From Microbispora oryzae (GTDB lineage: Bacteria > Actinomycetota > Actinomycetes > Streptosporangiales > Streptosporangiaceae): DNA of 64,000 bases. The DNA lies in contig NZ_JAFCNB010000006.1 in the NCBI RefSeq assembly GCF_017896165.1, positions 248,001-312,000 on the forward strand, written 5' to 3'. Positions 26,389 to 35,956 of this stretch are shown here, piece after piece. The position numbers were made by a program, and so were the translations under genes. Within the stretch, counting starts at the first letter, position 1; the number at the start of each line of letters is the position of its first letter. The notes under the pieces were generated by a model, which saw only the letters and a program-made list of their open reading frames with translations, searched no databases and was not told the DNA's origin.

Positions 26389-27354
26389 ATGTCTGACGCG
26401 ATCGTGGCCGAGGGGCTGGTCAAGAAGTACGGCGACGTGACCGCCCTCGACGGGATGGACCTGGCCGTCCCCCAGGGGACGGTGTTCGGACTGCTCGGCC
26501 CGAACGGCGCCGGTAAGACCACCACTGTGCGAATCCTCACCACGCTGCTCAAGCCGGACGCCGGCCGCGCCACGGTCGCCGGGTTCGACGTCGTCCGTGA
26601 CGCCCACCGGCTGCGTGCGCACATCGGCGCCTCCGGCCAGTACGCCGCCGTGGACGACCACCTCACCGGCGCCGAGAACCTGGAGATGGTCGGCCGCCTC
26701 TACCACCTGGGCACCAGGCACAGCAGGCGGCGCGCCCGCGAGCTGCTGGACAGCTTCGACCTGACCGACGCGGCCGATCGCCCCGTGCGGGGCTACTCCG
26801 GCGGCATGCGACGCCGGCTCGACCTCGCCGGTGCGCTGGTCGCCAAGCCGCCAGTGCTGTTCCTCGACGAGCCCACGACCGGCCTGGACCCCCGGGCCAG
26901 GATCGGGTTGTGGGAGGTCATCGCCGGCCTCGTCGCGGGGGGCACGACGGTGCTGCTCACCACTCAATACCTGGAGGAAGCCGACCGGCTCGCCGACCGC
27001 ATCGCGGTGGTCGGCCACGGACGTGTGATCGCGCTCGGCACGGCCGACGAGCTGAAGGACCAGGTCGGCGGCGACCGGATCGAGCTGTCGGTGACGAGCG
27101 CGGCGAACCTGGAGAGCGCTGTCCGGACGCTGGCGCCGCTGGCGGTCGGAGACGTGCGGGTCGACGGCGCGGCCCTGCGGATGACGATCCCCGTGGCCGG
27201 CGGCGCGGCCACCCTGACCAAGGCGCTCGGCCGGCTGGCGGACGAACGGATCACCGTACGCGACGCCGGTCTGCGCCGGCCGACCCTGGACGACGTGTTT
27301 CTGAGCCTCACGGGACACGAGACCGACGAAAAGATCAAGGAGACCGCCCGATGA
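26389..27354 (+). CDS. DrrA-type ABC transporter ATPase
   Basis: In this 321-residue ATPase Walker A is GPNGAGKTT, the Q-loop region is GASGQYAAVDDHLT, the signature YSGGMRRRLD, Walker B VLFLDEPTTGLDP and the H-loop TTQYLEEAD. The C-terminal domain (about 220-321) is that of daunorubicin-resistance-type exporters. The ATG at 26389 has AAGGAG upstream. It overlaps the permease start by ATGA. The exported substrate is unknown; association with DUF4097 and DUF1707 proteins rather than antibiotic genes argues against a simple drug-resistance role. Confidence 0.92.
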   Translation: MSDAIVAEGLVKKYGDVTALDGMDLAVPQGTVFGLLGPNGAGKTTTVRILTTLLKPDAGRATVAGFDVVRDAHRLRAHIGASGQYAAVDDHLTGAENLEMVGRLYHLGTRHSRRRARELLDSFDLTDAADRPVRGYSGGMRRRLDLAGALVAKPPVLFLDEPTTGLDPRARIGLWEVIAGLVAGGTTVLLTTQYLEEADRLADRIAVVGHGRVIALGTADELKDQVGGDRIELSVTSAANLESAVRTLAPLAVGDVRVDGAALRMTIPVAGGAATLTKALGRLADERITVRDAGLRRPTLDDVFLSLTGHETDEKIKETAR

Positions 27355-28154
27355 ACACCCTGCGGCTGGCCGTCGCCGACGGTGTGACGATCACCAAGCG
27401 CAACGCCTTGAAGATCCGGAGAGCCCCCGACCTGTTGGGCGGCGTGGTCATGCTCCCGATCGTGTTCGTGCTGCTGTTCACCTACGTCTTCGGCAGCATG
27501 ATCAGCCTGCCCGGCATGTCGTACGGGGAATACCTGCTGCCCGGGATCTTCGTCATGACGATCGTCTCAAGCGCCCAGATCACCGGCTACACGTTGACGC
27601 AGGACCTGCAGAAGGGCGTCTTCGACCGCTTCCGTACCCTGCCGATGTCGCCCTCGGCGGTGCTGACCGGCCAGACCTTCAGCGACGTGATTATGAACCT
27701 GACGAGCATCGTCACCATGGCACTCGTCGGGCTGCTCGTCGGATGGCGCATCCACAGCTCGCCGTTCGAAGCCGCCCTCGGGTTCGTGATGCTGCTGCTG
27801 TTCGCGTACGCCTTCTCCTGGGTGACGGCCACGGTCGCGCTGGCGCTGCGCACGCCCGAGGTCTTCAACAACATCGCCACCATCATGTCGTTCCCGCTGA
27901 TCTTTCTGTCCAATGCCTTCGTCGACAGCACGCGGCTGCCCGGGGCGCTGAAGCCGATAGCCGAATGGAACCCGGTCTCCACGCTCGTCCAGGCCGCACG
28001 CGATCTGTTCGGCAACACCAGCCCGGCCCTCCCATTGCCCGGCGCCTGGCCGCTGCGGCACGCGGTGCCGGTGTCTCTGCTGTGGTCGGTCCTGCTCCTG
28101 GTGGTGTTCGTACCGCTGGCCACGCGGCTGTACACGCGGGCGGTCAGTCGATGA
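27351..28154 (+). CDS. DrrB-type ABC-2 permease
   Basis: The ATG at 27351 gives 267 residues with six membrane helices, an N-terminal cytoplasmic arm (MNTLRLAVADGVTITKRNALK) and the ABC-2 pattern LLPGIFVMTIVSSAQITGYTLTQDLQKGVFDRFRTLPMSPSA split over helices 2-3. It is the membrane half of the exporter; two copies would pair with two DrrA-type ATPases. Its stop overlaps the DUF1707 gene start (ATGA). Confidence 0.92.
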   Translation: MNTLRLAVADGVTITKRNALKIRRAPDLLGGVVMLPIVFVLLFTYVFGSMISLPGMSYGEYLLPGIFVMTIVSSAQITGYTLTQDLQKGVFDRFRTLPMSPSAVLTGQTFSDVIMNLTSIVTMALVGLLVGWRIHSSPFEAALGFVMLLLFAYAFSWVTATVALALRTPEVFNNIATIMSFPLIFLSNAFVDSTRLPGALKPIAEWNPVSTLVQAARDLFGNTSPALPLPGAWPLRHAVPVSLLWSVLLLVVFVPLATRLYTRAVSR

Positions 28155-28663
28155 GTCACGTGACGGCACGCGTCTCGGAAGGCGAGCGCGACAGGGCGGT
28201 GGAGCTGGTCCAGCAGGCGTACGCGGACGGCCTACTCGCCCCGGCCGAGCTGGAGCGACGGCTCGAACGCGCGCTCACCGCCGTCTCCGCCCACGAACTG
28301 GAGCCGGTGGTCGCCGACCTGCCGGACCAAGTGGTCCACATCGCCTCCACCGGCGGGCGCGTCACGCGGACGGGCGACTGGCATGTCCCGCGCCGGCTAC
28401 GCATCGACTCCGAATACGGCAGAGTACGGCTCGACCTGTCCCGGGCCCACGTCCCATATTCGCGGATCGACATCGAGCTCCGGCTCGCCTACGGCGGCGG
28501 CACGATCATCCTGCCGGCCGGCGCGAGTGCGAACGCCGATGGAATGCGCACCGAATGGGGCAAAGTGATCTGTAAGGCACCCGGCCGCCAGAGCCCGGGC
28601 AGGCTGCACGTCCAGGTCACCGGTGAGCTCCCTTACGGCCGCCTGACCATCCGACGGAAGTGA
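28151..28663 (+). CDS. DUF1707 SHOCT-like domain protein
   Basis: The 170-residue protein has an N-terminal DUF1707 domain (about 1-60: RVSEGERDRAVELVQQAYAD, GLLAPAELERRLERAL, AVSAHELEPVVADLP) and a C-terminal beta-rich region similar to the cell-wall-active/LiaF type (LRIDSEYGRVRLDLSRA, GGGTIILPAGASANADG). No membrane helix is visible. Its role is unknown. As last gene of the operon it may regulate the exporter or sense envelope state, by analogy with LiaF-like proteins (inference). Confidence 0.85.
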   Translation: MSHVTARVSEGERDRAVELVQQAYADGLLAPAELERRLERALTAVSAHELEPVVADLPDQVVHIASTGGRVTRTGDWHVPRRLRIDSEYGRVRLDLSRAHVPYSRIDIELRLAYGGGTIILPAGASANADGMRTEWGKVICKAPGRQSPGRLHVQVTGELPYGRLTIRRK

Positions 28664-28686
28664 CGCGGCCCCACGCTCATGCGGCG

Positions 28687-29541
28687 TCAGGCCTCGTGTT
28701 GCGAGGCCGGCACCACGATCTCTTCGACGTCCTTATCACGGTTACGGGTCGCCCACAGATAGACCAGCGCGCCGATGAACAGGACGATCGAGGTCCACTG
28801 GTTGATCCGGAGTCCCAGGAGCGTGACCGCGTGGTCCACTCCGCCCACCGGGTCGATTCGCAGCCCCTCGATCCAGAACCGCCCGAACGTGTAGCCGGCG
28901 ACGTAGAGAGCGAACAGGCGGCCATGGCGCAACGTGAACCGCCGGCCGGCCAGAATCAGTGCGAAACCGAGCGCCGCGTCCCACAGCGACTCGTACAGGA
29001 ACGTCGGATGGTAGAGCACGCCGGGCTCGCCGCCGTGCGCCTGGTCGATGTGCAGGCCCCATGGCAACGTGGTCGGACCGCCGTACAGCTCCTGGTTGAA
29101 CCAGTTGCCCCAGCGGGCGATCGCCTGCCCGAACGCGATGCTGGGCGCGATCGTGTCGGCCACGGCGGCCAGAGACAGCCCGCGGCGGCGGCAGGCCAGC
29201 CACACGCCCACGCCTCCCAGGGCGACCGCGCCCCAGATGCTGAGCCCGCCCTCCCAGACGAACAGCGCCCGGTAGGGCTCCTTGATCGCGCGTGGGCCGA
29301 AGTAGGTCTGCCAGTCGGTGATGACGTGGTAAAGGCGAGCGCCGATCAGGCCGGCGATCACCCCGGGGACCGCGATGTCGCTGATCGCGCCCTTCTCGCC
29401 GCCGCGGGCGCGCCAGCGGCGCTCGCCGAGCCAGATGCCGAAGCCGATCGCGACGATGAAGCACAATGCATAGGCCCGGATCGGGATGAATCCGAGATAC
29501 CAGACCCCCTCGGCAGGGCTCGGGATCGAGGCAAGGGGCAT
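28687..29541 (-). CDS. lgt: Prolipoprotein diacylglyceryl transferase
   Basis: The ATG at 29541 gives 284 residues, a normal Lgt core without the long C-terminal tail of some actinomycete copies. The Lgt signature is ARWGNWFNQELYG, with the functional Arg, and GARLYHVITDW has the conserved His region; seven membrane helices are predicted. The enzyme transfers diacylglycerol from phosphatidylglycerol to the lipobox Cys of exported preproteins. TAGCCT ends 7 nt before the ATG, with TTGAC close upstream, so the mRNA is probably leaderless. Actinomycetes often carry two lgt genes, so this could be a second copy. Confidence 0.92.
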   Translation of the reverse strand: MPLASIPSPAEGVWYLGFIPIRAYALCFIVAIGFGIWLGERRWRARGGEKGAISDIAVPGVIAGLIGARLYHVITDWQTYFGPRAIKEPYRALFVWEGGLSIWGAVALGGVGVWLACRRRGLSLAAVADTIAPSIAFGQAIARWGNWFNQELYGGPTTLPWGLHIDQAHGGEPGVLYHPTFLYESLWDAALGFALILAGRRFTLRHGRLFALYVAGYTFGRFWIEGLRIDPVGGVDHAVTLLGLRINQWTSIVLFIGALVYLWATRNRDKDVEEIVVPASQHEA

Positions 29542-29657
29542 GCCGGTGAGGCTAGTCAACGCGAAGCCGCTCGGCCGCCTTCGTGACCTGATCGCAAGCA
29601 TGCGAAAGTCATCGAGCAGCGTCCTCGACGGTGACCTGCGGTGCCTTGAGCGGTCTG

Positions 29658-30920
29658 TCAGCGCCCGCACAGATCCGTGCCACCGGCGTGCGGCCGGCAG
29701 AGCCGGAGCCGGTCGCGCAGAAAACGACGCTCGGCGTCGGTGGGCGCGAGGCCGAGCGCCTCGCGGTAGCTGTCAGCCGCCTCCCGCGTGCGGCCCATGC
29801 GCCGCAGCAGGTCGGCGCGTGTGGCGTGCAACAGGTAGTAGTCGTCGAGCTGTCCGGTCCCGGCGATCGCCTCGACGAGTGACAGCGCCGCCTCGGGACC
29901 GTCGGCCATGCCGATCGCCACGGCACGGTTGAGATCCACGATCGGGCTCGGTGCGATGCGCGCGAGCTCCGTGTACAGCCCGACGATCTGTGGCCAGTCC
30001 GTGTCGGCCGCCGCCGGCGCGGTGGCATGGCACGCGGCGATGGCCGCCTGCAGCTGGAACGGGCCGGCGCGGCGCCGGCGTAGCGCTCGTTCGCAGATCT
30101 CGGCGCCCTCCGCGATCCGCGTCCGATCCCAGAGCGAGCGATCCTGCTCGGCCAGGGTGACCACGTCGCCGGCGGCGTCCGTGCGCGCCGGCCGCCGGGC
30201 ATCGTGCAACAGCATCAGCGCGAGCATGCCCTGAGCTTCCGGCTCGTCGGACATCAACGCCGTCACCACCCGGGCGAGACGGATGGCCTCCTCGCACAGC
30301 CGGGCCTTCCGCGCGTCTCCGTATCCCTCGTTGAACAGCAGATAGAGCACGTGAAGCACGGCCGGAAGGCGGTCCGGCAGCAGGTGCGGGGGCGGCACCC
30401 GAAACGGGATGCCCGCGTGCGCGACCTTCTGCTTGGCGCGGAACAGGCGCTGGCCCATGGTGCGTTCCGGCACCAGGAACGCACGCGCGATCTCGGCGGT
30501 GCTCATGCCTGCCAGGCTGCGCAGGGTCAACGCCACCTGGGCGTCGAGACTCAGGGCCGGATGGCAGCAGGTGAACATGAGCTCCAGGCGTTCGTCGGGG
30601 ATCTCGCTGTCGCTCGGGTAAGACGGCGGCTCCACGTCCATAGCGGCCACCTTTCGCAGCTTCGCCGCCTCGGTCGACGCGCGACGCATCCGGTCGATCG
30701 CGCGGTGGCGTGCCGTGGTGGTCAGCCACGCCAGTGGCTGTTCCGGCACGCCTGATTCCGGCCACCTCTGGAGCGCCTGCGCGAACGCGTCCTGCGCGCA
30801 CTCTTCGGCCAGATCCCAGTCGCCGCCGGTGGACCGGATCATGGTGGCCACGATCCGGCTCCACCCCTCGGCGTAGATCCCGGCGATCCGGTCCTGCACG
30901 TCGGCTGTCACCGGCGTCAT
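29658..30920 (-). CDS. ECF42-type RNA polymerase sigma factor with TPR-like C-terminus
   Basis: In this 420-residue protein regions 2 and 4 occupy residues 1-180 (EECAQDAFAQALQRWP, FLVPERTMGQRLFRAKQK), followed by a long DUF6596/TPR-like extension (about 185-400, EAALSLVEAIAGTGQLDDYY, AADSYREALGLAP). This is the ECF42 group, which lacks a classic anti-sigma factor, uses its C-terminal extension for control, and is encoded with DGPF/YCII proteins. The YCII gene lies 11 bp upstream, as expected. The target promoters are unknown. Confidence 0.92.
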   Translation of the reverse strand: MTPVTADVQDRIAGIYAEGWSRIVATMIRSTGGDWDLAEECAQDAFAQALQRWPESGVPEQPLAWLTTTARHRAIDRMRRASTEAAKLRKVAAMDVEPPSYPSDSEIPDERLELMFTCCHPALSLDAQVALTLRSLAGMSTAEIARAFLVPERTMGQRLFRAKQKVAHAGIPFRVPPPHLLPDRLPAVLHVLYLLFNEGYGDARKARLCEEAIRLARVVTALMSDEPEAQGMLALMLLHDARRPARTDAAGDVVTLAEQDRSLWDRTRIAEGAEICERALRRRRAGPFQLQAAIAACHATAPAAADTDWPQIVGLYTELARIAPSPIVDLNRAVAIGMADGPEAALSLVEAIAGTGQLDDYYLLHATRADLLRRMGRTREAADSYREALGLAPTDAERRFLRDRLRLCRPHAGGTDLCGR

Positions 30921-30931
30921 CCGTCTCGCGG

Positions 30932-31270
30932 CTAGTCCTCGTCCGGCCAGAACGGACGCAGCTCGATCATCCCGGCCCAGGCCATCGGGTGCCTGGACGC
31001 GACGTCGATGGCCTCGTCGAGGTCGGCGCACTCGAGGATGTCGAAGCCGGCTATCTGGTCCTTGGTCTCCGCGTACGGGCCGTCGGTCAGCAGCACCTCA
31101 CGGTTGCGGACGCGGACCGTGGTCGCGTCGCTCGCCGGCCGGACGCGGCTGCCCATCAGCCGGATCCCCTTGCCGTCGGTCTCCGTGACCCAGTCTTCGA
31201 CATCGGGGGCGCCGTCGTCTTGGCCGGGCGTGTAGTTCGGGTCGGTGCACACCAGCATCAGATACTTCAT
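30932..31270 (-). CDS. YCII-related (DGPF) domain protein
   Basis: The 112-residue protein begins with MKYLMLVCTDPNYTPG and carries the defining DGPYAETKDQIAGF motif. Proteins of this family are the near-constant partners of ECF42 sigma factors and are presumed small enzymes or ligand-binding proteins. The ATG at 31270 has AGGAG upstream. It is the first gene of a two-gene operon with the sigma factor. Confidence 0.92.
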   Translation of the reverse strand: MKYLMLVCTDPNYTPGQDDGAPDVEDWVTETDGKGIRLMGSRVRPASDATTVRVRNREVLLTDGPYAETKDQIAGFDILECADLDEAIDVASRHPMAWAGMIELRPFWPDED

Positions 31271-31397
31271 CGGGCTGCTCCTGTTCGTGGGATTCGTCAG
31301 CTGGATGACGAACGGGAAAGCCCCTCCACTACACCTCACCTCAAAGATCTTTTTCGCACGTGAATGTCGCGCGCGCATCGCATCACCACGCGGAAGG

Positions 31398-33731
31398 TCA
31401 GCCGCGCACTGTGGTGACGCGGAGTCGGGGGTCGGCTTTGATCTCCGCGTCGCTGAAGCGTTCGGTCACCCACTGGCCGCGTGAGAACAGCAGGGTCTGG
31501 TCGGCGTGGTGGGGGGACAGCGGGTTGGCGGACAGGGAGTAGGTGAGGACAGTGCGGGCGCGGGGGCCGTCCGGGGTGATCTCCACGGCCATCATGAAGG
31601 TGGAGCCGGTGTTGACGTCCGGGTAGCGCCCGTCCGGGCCGAGCGGGCCGCCCGTGCGCACCCGGTCGAAGCAGCCCTCGGCTTCGGTGCAGCCGGGCAG
31701 CGGGATCGAGGAGTAGTGCTGAGCCTGGCCCGGGGTGAGGGTCAGGGGGATGTGGCCGGCCTGGAAGAACAGCACGGTGTCGGCCAGCGCCCGCCACACC
31801 GCCGGGTCGTCCCGCTTGAGCCCGCTCGGCGTGGTGAGCGGATGCGCGGGGTCGAACGGCACCCGCCACCAGCTGACCGGGGGCTCTCCCACCTTGGTGG
31901 GACGTCCGAGCCGGCCGTGGAACTCCCGCCACAGGATGGCCCCCCGGCCGTCCAGCGTGGCGTGCCCGTCCCAGGCCGCGAGCACCTTGCACGCCTCGCG
32001 CACGTCCACGTGTTCGCCTCCGGACGCCGTCATCTCATGGTGGGCACGGCACATCTTCCGCACGTCCGCGCGCATGATCTCGAAGGTGTGGTTGCGCTTG
32101 GACCGGCTGGTGGCCTGCAGCGTCTCCAGCGTGAAGCCGGGCGCGCCGAGCCCGTCGGCACCGGCCAGCCGCTGGGCGATCATGTCGAGGCTTACCCGGG
32201 GACGCGGCTCCAGCTCGGTGCCGGTGTGACCCCAGATCCGCGGATACCCGGTCAGCGGCGCGGCCGGGTTCGCCAGCCAGAGGCTGTTGTTGGAGTTGGC
32301 CACATAGTCGGTGCGGATCAGCTTCGGCTGGCTCGCCGGGCCGAAGACGCCGGGCACGACGGCGTCGGGGTCCTTGCCCCACAGACACCTGGAAGTCGAG
32401 CCGTCCAGCACGAGGGCGTCCAGCGACGGATCGGGTGAGGGCTTGGCACAGCGGCCCGCCTGGGCGTCGGTGACGTGCGGGACAAGCGAGGCGTCGGAGA
32501 AGTAGACGGTCCCGCTCGCGTCGGTGGCGAGCGTGTAGATGAACGGCAGGCCCTGGTAGGTGTCCTGGGCGGCACGCAGCTGGGTGAGGTTCCGCGCCCT
32601 GCCCATCGCCAGCCACTCGTCGGCCGCGCGCAGGTTGGCGGCGTTGACGTCGGCGATCGCGTACGCGACCTCGTCGCTCCGCGCCGCGGCGAGCACCGGC
32701 CCATACCGCGAGGTGTAGAGCACGTCGCGGAAGAGAGAGCCGTCCTGCTGGACGACCTCGATCTCCTGGCGGCCCATCGGCTCAGCCCTGCCGTCCACCA
32801 GGTAGCTGGTGGGGTCGCCGGGGACGAGCTGGAGCCGGTACAGGGTGAAACGCTGCGCGTGGGAGACCGTGTGGGTCCAGGCGACGCCCGCGGTGTGGCC
32901 GATCTCGACGACCGGCGTGCCGTACAGGCTGGCGCCGGAGACGTCGAGCACGCCGGGGATGGTCAGCTGCACCTGGTAGAAGCGGCGGATCCCGTTCCAT
33001 GGGAAGTGCGGGTCGGCCAGGAGCATGCCGTCGCCGGCTCGGGTCGCGTCCTTCCCCAGGGCCCAGCCGTTGCTGCCCGGGGCGGACCTCGTGACCGGTG
33101 CCGCCGGCCCATCGCCGCCGTTCTCGCCGCCCCCGACGAGGACGTCCTTGAGCTGGGTGATCCCGGACATGCGGTCGGTGTCGAGGATGTTGTTCCAGAT
33201 GTCGGTGGCCGTGATGGGGGTCACCCACGCCTTGCCCCGGCAGGTGGGGTCGGGCAGGTTCGCCACCCCGGTCTCCGCCAGGTAGCGGTTGTATCCGGCG
33301 ACGTAGCCGTCGACCATCCGGCGGAGGTCGGCGCTCGGGCCCAGCGGCGCCGGCTGAGCCAGCAGCCGCGGCACGACGCCGGACTCCGCGACGCTCTTGT
33401 AGTACACGTCGCTGACGAGGTTTCGGACCGGTCTCGTCGAGTCGTCCGACATCGCCTTGGCACCGAAGTAGCGGGAACGCTCCCCCCGTAACGTCACTGC
33501 CCACGACGCGAGCACGCACAGGTTGTCCTGTGCGAAGGCGTATCCGTACCCGAACCCGAGGCCGCCGTAGTCCTTGGCGGACACGTGCGGGATGCCGAAC
33601 TCGGTGCGCCGGATCTCGGCGGAATAGCGGCCGTCGCTCGCCATCGACGGCGCGGACGTGCGCACCCCCACCACGGCGCTAACGCTCAGGACCAACGCGA
33701 GCACCACGGCGAGCCGCGGTCTGAGTTTCAT
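31398..33731 (-). CDS. Secreted penicillin acylase-family N-terminal nucleophile hydrolase
   Basis: The 777-residue precursor begins at ATG 33731 with a signal peptide (LRPRLAVVLALVLSVSAVVG). The alpha chain runs to about residue 219 and the beta chain begins at Ser220 in PGSNGWALG, the autocleavage and nucleophile site. Later TRSKRNHTFE and YVANSNNSLWLANP match the acylase-family beta chain. Closest in pattern to acyl-homoserine-lactone acylases (PvdQ/QuiP) and aculeacin-type acylases; the substrate could be a lipopeptide, AHL or beta-lactam side chain. It is the last gene of a PadR-ABC transporter operon, 8 bp after the permease. Confidence 0.9.
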   Translation of the reverse strand: MKLRPRLAVVLALVLSVSAVVGVRTSAPSMASDGRYSAEIRRTEFGIPHVSAKDYGGLGFGYGYAFAQDNLCVLASWAVTLRGERSRYFGAKAMSDDSTRPVRNLVSDVYYKSVAESGVVPRLLAQPAPLGPSADLRRMVDGYVAGYNRYLAETGVANLPDPTCRGKAWVTPITATDIWNNILDTDRMSGITQLKDVLVGGGENGGDGPAAPVTRSAPGSNGWALGKDATRAGDGMLLADPHFPWNGIRRFYQVQLTIPGVLDVSGASLYGTPVVEIGHTAGVAWTHTVSHAQRFTLYRLQLVPGDPTSYLVDGRAEPMGRQEIEVVQQDGSLFRDVLYTSRYGPVLAAARSDEVAYAIADVNAANLRAADEWLAMGRARNLTQLRAAQDTYQGLPFIYTLATDASGTVYFSDASLVPHVTDAQAGRCAKPSPDPSLDALVLDGSTSRCLWGKDPDAVVPGVFGPASQPKLIRTDYVANSNNSLWLANPAAPLTGYPRIWGHTGTELEPRPRVSLDMIAQRLAGADGLGAPGFTLETLQATSRSKRNHTFEIMRADVRKMCRAHHEMTASGGEHVDVREACKVLAAWDGHATLDGRGAILWREFHGRLGRPTKVGEPPVSWWRVPFDPAHPLTTPSGLKRDDPAVWRALADTVLFFQAGHIPLTLTPGQAQHYSSIPLPGCTEAEGCFDRVRTGGPLGPDGRYPDVNTGSTFMMAVEITPDGPRARTVLTYSLSANPLSPHHADQTLLFSRGQWVTERFSDAEIKADPRLRVTTVRG

Positions 33732-33739
33732 CTGGACTC

Positions 33740-35956
33740 CTATTCGAAACGCGCGTTGTCCGGCGCGGTCATGCGCCTGAGCAGGGGGAGGACCGAGAGG
33801 ATGACCAGCAGGGAGGCGGCGAGGCCGCCGCCGACGGTCGAGAAGTAGACGGGCCCCGGCATCGCCATCGAGGTGTGCTTCATCGCGAGGTGATCGACGA
33901 ACGGCTCCGCCACGCCGAAGCCGGCGCCGGCGGCGATCACCGCGGCCAGCACGAGCGGCAGCGCCGACTCCAGCAGCACGACCCTGATGAGGGTGCGGGC
34001 GTGCGTGCCGGCCAGTCGCAGCAAGGTGAACGACTGCCTGCGCTCGATCAGCCCTCCTGCGACCGCCACCATGAGGCTGCAGCCTCCGGCGACCAGGGTC
34101 ACCGCGACCATGGCCAGCGCGACGTTCTCCGCCATCCCGTACACGTCCGCCCGGACCTGGGCGACCTCGGCGAAGGTCATCGGCGCGTCCACGGCGTACC
34201 CCGCCAGCACCGTACGGAGCCGCTCCAGCGTGGCGGTGTCCTCCGTCGTGACCAGGACGGAATGCAGGGTGAGCCCCGCAGCGAGGGCGGGCTGACTGGC
34301 GGGGCCGGCGAGGGGGAGGATCTTGTCGATGGTGAGCGGGTTGTCGGCGCTGACCAGGCGCTGGTAGTCGCCGGTCACGGCCTGCGCGCCCGCGGGGCAC
34401 CGCCCGAGTACGGGGAAGCGGGTCAGGCTCGCGCACGTCACGATGGTCAGCGGGGGCGGCGGGCCGTTCTCGCGCACGAAGACATCCGGAGCGTCAGGGT
34501 TGTCGTAGATCGGCAGCACGACAGCGCCCGGGTAGGCGTTCAGCCGGGCGAGCAGGTCCGCCCCCGCCTGCGGCGAAAGCCCCGGTATGCCGGGCTTGGT
34601 GAGCGGGACGCGCAGCACGTCGTTCAGAACGCCGCCGGCCACGGCCTTCTGGCCGGAGACCACCGCCGGGACGATCCCCGCTATCGCCGTCCCGATGAAC
34701 ACCGCAAGCACGAGCCCGCTGACGGAACGGAACGCGGCCTTCGGGTCCGCGGCCAGCCGTTGCGCGGCCAGCAGCGTCGCCGCGCCCCCGGTCCGCCAGG
34801 CGGCGAGATGTGCCGCCAGCATCGTCAGCCAGGGCCCGGCCAGCATGAGACCGACCATGATCAGTGTGAGCCCGATGTCGGCCAGCAGGGCATGTGGCTC
34901 CTTGCCGTTCCAGAACACCGGGCCGGCGAACAGCCCCAGCCCGGCCAGCAGCGGGAGCAACCGCCACGCCCGCGGCGGAGGCGCGGCGGCCTTCCTGGCC
35001 GTGCCGAGCGGCGAGATCCGCACCCTGCGCAGCGACCACAGGGCTGCACAGGCCGCGGCCACCGGCACGCAGGCGACCACCGCTCCGTACTGCCATGGGC
35101 TCGGGGCGACCAGCTCGGGGAAGAAGCGCGAACCGGTGATCCGCACGTCGGTCAGGAACGGCCGCGCGAGGTGGAAGAGCGCGATGCCGGCCAGCGCGCC
35201 GAGCAGCGCGCCCAGCGCGGCGTCCACCGCGGCCAGCACGTTGACCTGCCGGGACGTGGCGCCCACCAGCCGGATCGCGGCGAAACGCGCCTCGCGACGC
35301 GCGGCGGCGAGCCGGGTGGCGGTGCCGACGAGCACCAGCAGCGGGACGACCAGCCCGACGGCGGCGACGCCGAACCCGAGCTGGTAGAAGGCCGTGTCGT
35401 CATCGATGGCGGGCACGGCGGCGACCGTGTCGACCTGCCTGGTGCCGGTCATGGCGGCCACCTGCTGGGGCGTTCGCCCCACGACGACGGCCAGCTCGTC
35501 CGGCCCGGACAGCGCCGCCTGGCCGATCAGCCCGGCTCGTGTGCCGGGGAAGCGGCCGGCGAGCTGCTCGCGCGGCACCGAGTCCAGCAGCCGGGCCAGT
35601 GCTGGGGAGACGTAGTACTGGCCGGGACCGGGCATACCGGACAGGCCGGGGATGACGGGCGCTCGATCGCCGAGAGCGGCGGCGTCCAGCCGTTCGATCG
35701 TCTGGCCCGCGTAGTAGTCCTCGTGGTAGTTCCACAGCGCGCCGTCGTTGGCGGCGTCCAGCGCCCAGCCGTTGGGCGCCGCGCCGATGGTGCACTCCCA
35801 GCAGACGCGGTCGTTGGTGGCCTGGAAGGCGTTGAAGAGCGAGAGCGTCGCCAGCAGCACCGCGACGCCGATCGCCACACCGGCGACGATCAGAGCCAGC
35901 CGGGCCACCGCCTCCCTGCCGCTGCGCAGCGACAGCCGCAGGCCCAGCGCGATCAC
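33740..35956 (-). CDS. FtsX-family ABC transporter permease (MacB-like)
   Basis: This 738-residue permease has about ten membrane helices: one at the N-terminus, two FtsX-type bundles (about 200-320 and 620-735), and a large extracytoplasmic domain between and before them. The order matches the long actinobacterial MacB/LolCE-like permeases that act by mechanotransmission rather than classic transport. The GTG start overlaps the ATPase stop (GTGA). It probably exports or moves a hydrophobic substrate or peptide; linkage to an acylase gene hints at processing or resistance. Confidence 0.88.
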   Translation of the reverse strand: MIALGLRLSLRSGREAVARLALIVAGVAIGVAVLLATLSLFNAFQATNDRVCWECTIGAAPNGWALDAANDGALWNYHEDYYAGQTIERLDAAALGDRAPVIPGLSGMPGPGQYYVSPALARLLDSVPREQLAGRFPGTRAGLIGQAALSGPDELAVVVGRTPQQVAAMTGTRQVDTVAAVPAIDDDTAFYQLGFGVAAVGLVVPLLVLVGTATRLAAARREARFAAIRLVGATSRQVNVLAAVDAALGALLGALAGIALFHLARPFLTDVRITGSRFFPELVAPSPWQYGAVVACVPVAAACAALWSLRRVRISPLGTARKAAAPPPRAWRLLPLLAGLGLFAGPVFWNGKEPHALLADIGLTLIMVGLMLAGPWLTMLAAHLAAWRTGGAATLLAAQRLAADPKAAFRSVSGLVLAVFIGTAIAGIVPAVVSGQKAVAGGVLNDVLRVPLTKPGIPGLSPQAGADLLARLNAYPGAVVLPIYDNPDAPDVFVRENGPPPPLTIVTCASLTRFPVLGRCPAGAQAVTGDYQRLVSADNPLTIDKILPLAGPASQPALAAGLTLHSVLVTTEDTATLERLRTVLAGYAVDAPMTFAEVAQVRADVYGMAENVALAMVAVTLVAGGCSLMVAVAGGLIERRQSFTLLRLAGTHARTLIRVVLLESALPLVLAAVIAAGAGFGVAEPFVDHLAMKHTSMAMPGPVYFSTVGGGLAASLLVILSVLPLLRRMTAPDNARFE

